Shown piece after piece: positions 5,483 through 8,333 of a stretch of DNA of 8,333 bases. Both the position numbers and the translations under genes were made by a program. Under the pieces are notes generated by a model, which did no database searches, was not told where the DNA came from, and worked only from the letters and a program-made list of their open reading frames with translations. The stretch comes from SAR324 cluster bacterium. Lineage in GTDB: Bacteria > Bdellovibrionota > UBA2361 > JAAZON01. Position 1 is the first letter of the stretch; the number at the start of each line of letters is the position of its first letter. The stretch spans positions 1 through 8,333 of the forward strand of contig JAAZON010000255.1 in the NCBI GenBank assembly GCA_012797725.1. Direction: 5' to 3'.

Positions 5483-6799
5483 ATGAAGACATATAAAGTC
5501 TCGTGGAGTGCTTGCGTGGCTTTAGTAATAGCCAGCATGGTCGGCACAGGTGTTTACACCAGCTTAGGATTTCAGCTCCTTTCTATTCCATCGCCCTTTG
5601 CTATTGTATTGCTATGGCTTCTGGGTGGGCTTTTAGCTTTGTGTGGAGCATTTTCCTATGCAGAACTTGCCTGCATGTTCCCTCGTTCGGGAGGGGAATA
5701 TAATCTTTTAAAGCAGATTTATCATCCTTCAATTGGTTTTGCTGCTGGTCTGGTCTCAGTAGTGGTTGGCTTTGCAGCGCCTGTGGCACTTGCAGCTATT
5801 GCATTTGGGAAATATTTTACTAGTGTTTTTGCCGGAGCAAGCGAGCTAACTGCTTCTGTTCTAGCCCTTCTCATTGTTAGCTTGGTCCATCTTCGGAGTT
5901 TGAAATTCGGCAGCAGACTGCAAAACCTGATAACATTTTTGAATGTGTTGTTGATGTTAGGGTTAATAATTTCCGGCTTCTTTTTTGCTCTTCCTCAGAA
6001 TGTTTCATTCATTCCGAATGCCAATGATGTTGCTTATATACTAAACGCACCCTTTGCGGTGTCTTTGATGTATGTGATGTACTCATATTCAGGTTGGAAT
6101 GCTCCCATCTATATAGGGGATGAAATAGCAGACATTCGTAAAGGGTTATCCAGTGCGTTGATACTTGGAACGATTGTAGTGCTTTGTTTGTATGTCGCTC
6201 TTAATGCAGCATTTATTTACAGCACTCCAATTGATTCTTTGAAGGGGCAACTTGATGTTGCAAACATTGCTGGCTCTTCGATTTTCGGGCAGATTGGGAC
6301 TGGGATTGTAGGCAGCATAATCTGTATAGGACTTCTTGCTTGTATGAGTTCTATGATGTGGATTGGGCCTCGTGTCACCAAGACGATGGGAGAAGACCTT
6401 GGCATACTTGGAATCTTCTCTAAAACCAATGCCAATGGTGTTCCAGTTCGCGCGATTTTAATTCAGCTAGCCCTAGCCCTTTTTTTTATTCTTAGTACTA
6501 CGTTTGAAACCGTTTTGCTTTTTGCGCAATCAGCGATGCTTCTTTCTTCGTTATTTTGTGTGCTTGGAGTTATTGTACTTAGGATAAGAAAGCCAGAACT
6601 TGAACGCCTCTACAGCTGCCCTCTTTATCCACTCACACCCTTGTTGTTCTTGGCTATAACTACATTTATGCTTTACGAAACTTGTAGTTTGAAGCCTTAT
6701 GCCTCAGGCTTTGGAATTGCAGCCTTTGTCCTAGCTGTTGGGCTTTATTTTCTGCTGAGAGAAAAGAAGTCTCAAAATACCATGAAAAAAGGAGCCTGA
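5483..6799 (+). CDS. APC-superfamily amino acid permease
   Basis: This 438-residue integral inner-membrane transporter shows about 12 hydrophobic segments (approximately 9-30, 37-58, 85-110, 119-136, 148-170, 187-205, 222-246, 269-293, 325-342, 344-366, 383-400, 407-425). TM1 contains ASMVGTGVYTSLG, the glycine-broken substrate-binding helix of the amino acid-polyamine-organocation fold. TM2 and the following loop read GAFSYAELACMFPRSGGEYN, a hallmark of the family. TM6 and its loop read YSGWNAPIYIGDEIADIRKG, close to the pattern YSGWN...GEI of amino-acid exchangers and symporters. The substrate cannot be read from sequence; a neutral or branched amino acid is only a guess. The ATG lies 36 bases after trxB with a weak GAG ribosome site (5471-5473). 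The C-terminus is short and basic and faces the cytoplasm. Confidence 0.93.
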   Translation: MKTYKVSWSACVALVIASMVGTGVYTSLGFQLLSIPSPFAIVLLWLLGGLLALCGAFSYAELACMFPRSGGEYNLLKQIYHPSIGFAAGLVSVVVGFAAPVALAAIAFGKYFTSVFAGASELTASVLALLIVSLVHLRSLKFGSRLQNLITFLNVLLMLGLIISGFFFALPQNVSFIPNANDVAYILNAPFAVSLMYVMYSYSGWNAPIYIGDEIADIRKGLSSALILGTIVVLCLYVALNAAFIYSTPIDSLKGQLDVANIAGSSIFGQIGTGIVGSIICIGLLACMSSMMWIGPRVTKTMGEDLGILGIFSKTNANGVPVRAILIQLALALFFILSTTFETVLLFAQSAMLLSSLFCVLGVIVLRIRKPELERLYSCPLYPLTPLLFLAITTFMLYETCSLKPYASGFGIAAFVLAVGLYFLLREKKSQNTMKKGA

Positions 6800-6855
6800 T
6801 TTTTCCTTGATTCAAAAAGTGCTAGAAGACCGTGATATTACTTGATTCTATCTCC

Positions 6856-6865
6856 AAGAGGGGGG
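6856..6865 (+). promoter_or_regulatory. Strong Shine-Dalgarno favouring the TTG start at 6869
   Basis: AAGAGGGGGG lies inside the reading frame if translation starts at the TTG at 6842, but it is ideally spaced (AGAGG then 7 bases) for the TTG at 6869. The region before 6842 has no comparable site. The shorter form also gives a more normal signal peptide. Confidence 0.55.
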
Positions 6866-6868
6866 CTT

Positions 6869-8086
6869 TTGGTTCATTGGCCTAGAGCTTTATTTCTGCT
6901 GCTTTTGTCGCTTTTATTAGGAGCATTTCCATATGTTCATGAATCAGTTTTTGCGCAAGATGAAGCAGCAAGTGTCTCGGAAGTGGCCTTATTTTTGTCA
7001 GGGCTCCGAGGCCCCGAAGGCTCAGCCCTTGCGAGTTTGCAGAAAAGCTCAGCCTGGAGACATTATGCAGCAACCCTTGATAGTCAATGGGAAACTCTTC
7101 AAAGCAAACGCTTAAATAGCATGGAAGCGTGGGCGCGTGATGAATTAAAAGCACAACTTCCAAAGTCCAAGGTTCTGTTTTATATGTTTGGAGGTCCTGA
7201 CCTAATTAGCGCTCATACGCTATTCCCAGACGTTTCAGACTATATTCTTTGTGGGCTTGAGCCTCTTGGTAGTATACCGCCGCTTTTATCTCTTAAAAAC
7301 AGTCAGCTTTCATCAGGGCTTCAAATACTCGCCAATTCCTTAAAGTCTATAGTGCGATTGAGTTTCTTTCGCACCCTTGATATGCAGGTGGACTTTCAGA
7401 CTGGAGAGTTTTCGGGAGTCCTTCCAGTTCTCTATATTTTCGCTGTTAGGAGTGGGCATCATGTGACAGGCATGACCTATGTATCTTTGGATGAGTTGGG
7501 GAATTTAAAAGAGCTCCCAGGTCCACCTGCTTCCGAGGAAAAGGGTGTGCACGGTATTCGAATCAGCATGAAAGGTAAGCTAGATGGGGTGGAACAGAAA
7601 GTATATTATTTTAAGGCGAATCTTGTTAACTCTTCGCTCAAGAAAAATGAAGCCATCTTAAAATTTATGTCTTTATATCCTAAATGGCTTAGTTATTTGA
7701 AAGCAGCTTCATATCTCATGCACAAATCGTATTTTTCGATAATTAGAGAATTCCTATTAAAGCATAGTTTGGCCATTCTTGAAGATGACTCGGGCATACC
7801 TTATCGTTTCTTTAGCCCAGACTCATGGAAGGTTACGCTCTATGGATCGTATAGCGGAGTTATCGATCTATTCAAGGAGTACTATCAAGAGAGCTTGAAA
7901 AAAGCATATTCAGAGGTCAAAAATCCAAAACGCATTCCATTTGTTACAGGTTATACATATCTTCGTAGATCGAACATGTTGCTTGCAATATCCGAGGAGA
8001 AAGGGAAAGCCACTCCGGTGGCAGAAGCTTTGCCAGTAGCAACTGTGACGAGGACTGTGCAACGGGTTCCATCAGGGGCTACATAA
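6869..8086 (+). CDS. Exported protein of unknown function
   Basis: The product has 405 residues from TTG 6869 (414 from TTG 6842; numbering below uses 6842). No ATG is available at the N-terminus. A signal peptide is clear: HWPR, a Leu-rich core (17-30), then SVFA|QDEAAS with Val at -3 and Ala at -1, so it is probably released to the periplasm or beyond. The mature part is globular without further membrane spans or lipobox. Conserved-looking blocks are VLFYMFGGPDLISA (111-124), YILCGLEPLG (134-143), LSFFRTLDMQVDF (173-185), LPVLYIFAVRSG (194-205), LKAASYLMHKSYFSIIREFL (286-305) and ILEDDSGIPYRFF (312-324). These resemble a family of uncharacterised exported bacterial proteins as I remember it, but I know no function. 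Cysteine is almost absent (C137). The C-terminal 25 residues are Thr/Val/Ala-rich and probably disordered. It follows the permease by 69 bases and may share the trxB transcript. Confidence 0.8.
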   Translation: MVHWPRALFLLLLSLLLGAFPYVHESVFAQDEAASVSEVALFLSGLRGPEGSALASLQKSSAWRHYAATLDSQWETLQSKRLNSMEAWARDELKAQLPKSKVLFYMFGGPDLISAHTLFPDVSDYILCGLEPLGSIPPLLSLKNSQLSSGLQILANSLKSIVRLSFFRTLDMQVDFQTGEFSGVLPVLYIFAVRSGHHVTGMTYVSLDELGNLKELPGPPASEEKGVHGIRISMKGKLDGVEQKVYYFKANLVNSSLKKNEAILKFMSLYPKWLSYLKAASYLMHKSYFSIIREFLLKHSLAILEDDSGIPYRFFSPDSWKVTLYGSYSGVIDLFKEYYQESLKKAYSEVKNPKRIPFVTGYTYLRRSNMLLAISEEKGKATPVAEALPVATVTRTVQRVPSGAT

Positions 8087-8110
8087 GTCCATTGGCTCTG
8101 CTCCCCTGTC

Positions 8111-8141
8111 CTCAGCCTACTGCTTCAGCATGGAGGCTGGG
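8111..8141 (+). terminator. Hairpin downstream of the exported-protein gene, possible transcript end
   Basis: CTCAGCCT (8111-8118) pairs with AGGCTGGG (8134-8141), 8 pairs with one wobble, around a 15-base loop. It lies 25 bases after the stop. There is no T-run directly after it (four T occur only at 8157-8160), so it would be an imperfect intrinsic terminator or an RNA-protecting hairpin. Confidence 0.3.
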
Positions 8142-8190
8142 AACTGCTTTACTGAGTTTTGAGATTAAGTATGTTCCGCTTGAGTTAACT

Positions 8191-8244
8191 GAAGCAGTAA
8201 GGCAGACTCGGACAGCTTCTATCAGTTAAGCAGACTGCAGAAAG
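8191..8244 (+). repeat. Dispersed 54-bp intergenic repeat, copy 2
   Basis: Ungapped match to 4267-4320 with about six differences, four of them adjacent to the centre. Flanking sequence differs, so the boundaries are sharp. TTAACTGA (8185-8192) just overlapping its left end is the exact complement of TCAGTTAA (8222-8229) inside it, so this copy can form a longer hairpin than copy 1. Confidence 0.85.
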
Positions 8245-8302
8245 TAGTTGTCCTAATTTTGTTCACGCTCACGCTGCTTAATAGGATTTATGTAGCCGTT
8301 CA

Positions 8303-8333
8303 CGTCATTGCGAGGGCACATAGTGCCCGTGTG
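8303..8333 (+). repeat. Start of a GTCATTGCGAG-type intergenic repeat with hairpin (cut by window edge)
   Basis: CGTCATTGCGAG (8303-8314) is the opening motif of a repeat seen in intergenic DNA of many unrelated bacteria, as I recall it. It runs into a perfect 6-bp hairpin, GGGCAC-ATA-GTGCCC (8314-8328). The rest lies outside the window, so family assignment rests on this short motif. Confidence 0.45.

Larger units (their letters stand above)
8087..8333. other. Intergenic region rich in inverted repeats
   Basis: No coding frame was recognised in these 247 bases up to the window edge. They contain a hairpin at 8111-8141 (CTCAGCCT with AGGCTGGG), repeat copy 2, several AAGCAG/CTGCTT arms able to pair with one another, and the start of a second repeat element with a perfect 6-bp hairpin at the right edge. 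Confidence 0.6.

Overview
The window reads as a bacterial chromosome segment of moderate GC content, probably from a Gram-negative bacterium. The reasons are a folate-type tRNA methyltransferase (TrmFO), Tad/Flp-type pilus minor components, an exported protein with an ordinary signal peptide, and intergenic repeat elements that include a GTCATTGCGAG motif. The sequence alone does not fix the lineage. No phage, transposase, CRISPR or toxin-antitoxin signature was found.

Layout. (1) 1-1074, minus strand: trmFO, whose 3' end runs off the left edge. (2) 1075-1479: a gene-free gap holding a compact GC-richer segment that could be a structured RNA followed by a T-run (about 1216-1332). (3) 1480-3692, plus strand: three tightly spaced genes for Tad-type envelope proteins, namely two TadE/TadF-like pseudopilins with textbook prepilin cleavage motifs (G|xxxxE) and one TadG-like membrane-anchored protein. 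The cluster ends in a small hairpin plus T-run. (4) 3721-4101, minus strand: a small, probably helical protein of unknown function. (5) 4102-4501: a gap holding a dispersed repeat copy and two overlapping, mutually exclusive inverted repeats just upstream of trxB. (6) 4502-8086, plus strand: trxB (thioredoxin reductase), an APC-superfamily amino-acid permease and a secreted protein of unknown function, spaced closely enough to be one transcript. (7) 8087-8333: a second copy of the dispersed repeat, several inverted repeats built from AAGCAG/CTGCTT, and the start of another repeat element at the right edge.

How the genes work together. The three Tad-like genes form one functional unit, probably supplying minor pilins or surface-exposed tip proteins to a Tad secretion machine encoded elsewhere, since no ATPase, secretin or prepilin peptidase gene is present here. 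TrmFO and TrxB are unrelated housekeeping flavoenzymes. The permease and the exported protein may simply be co-transcribed with trxB. The most interesting material is non-coding: the alternative-hairpin leader of trxB, the candidate small RNA, and the 54-bp intergenic repeat family. On the protein side it is the Cys-rich, Pro/Thr-tailed Tad trio.
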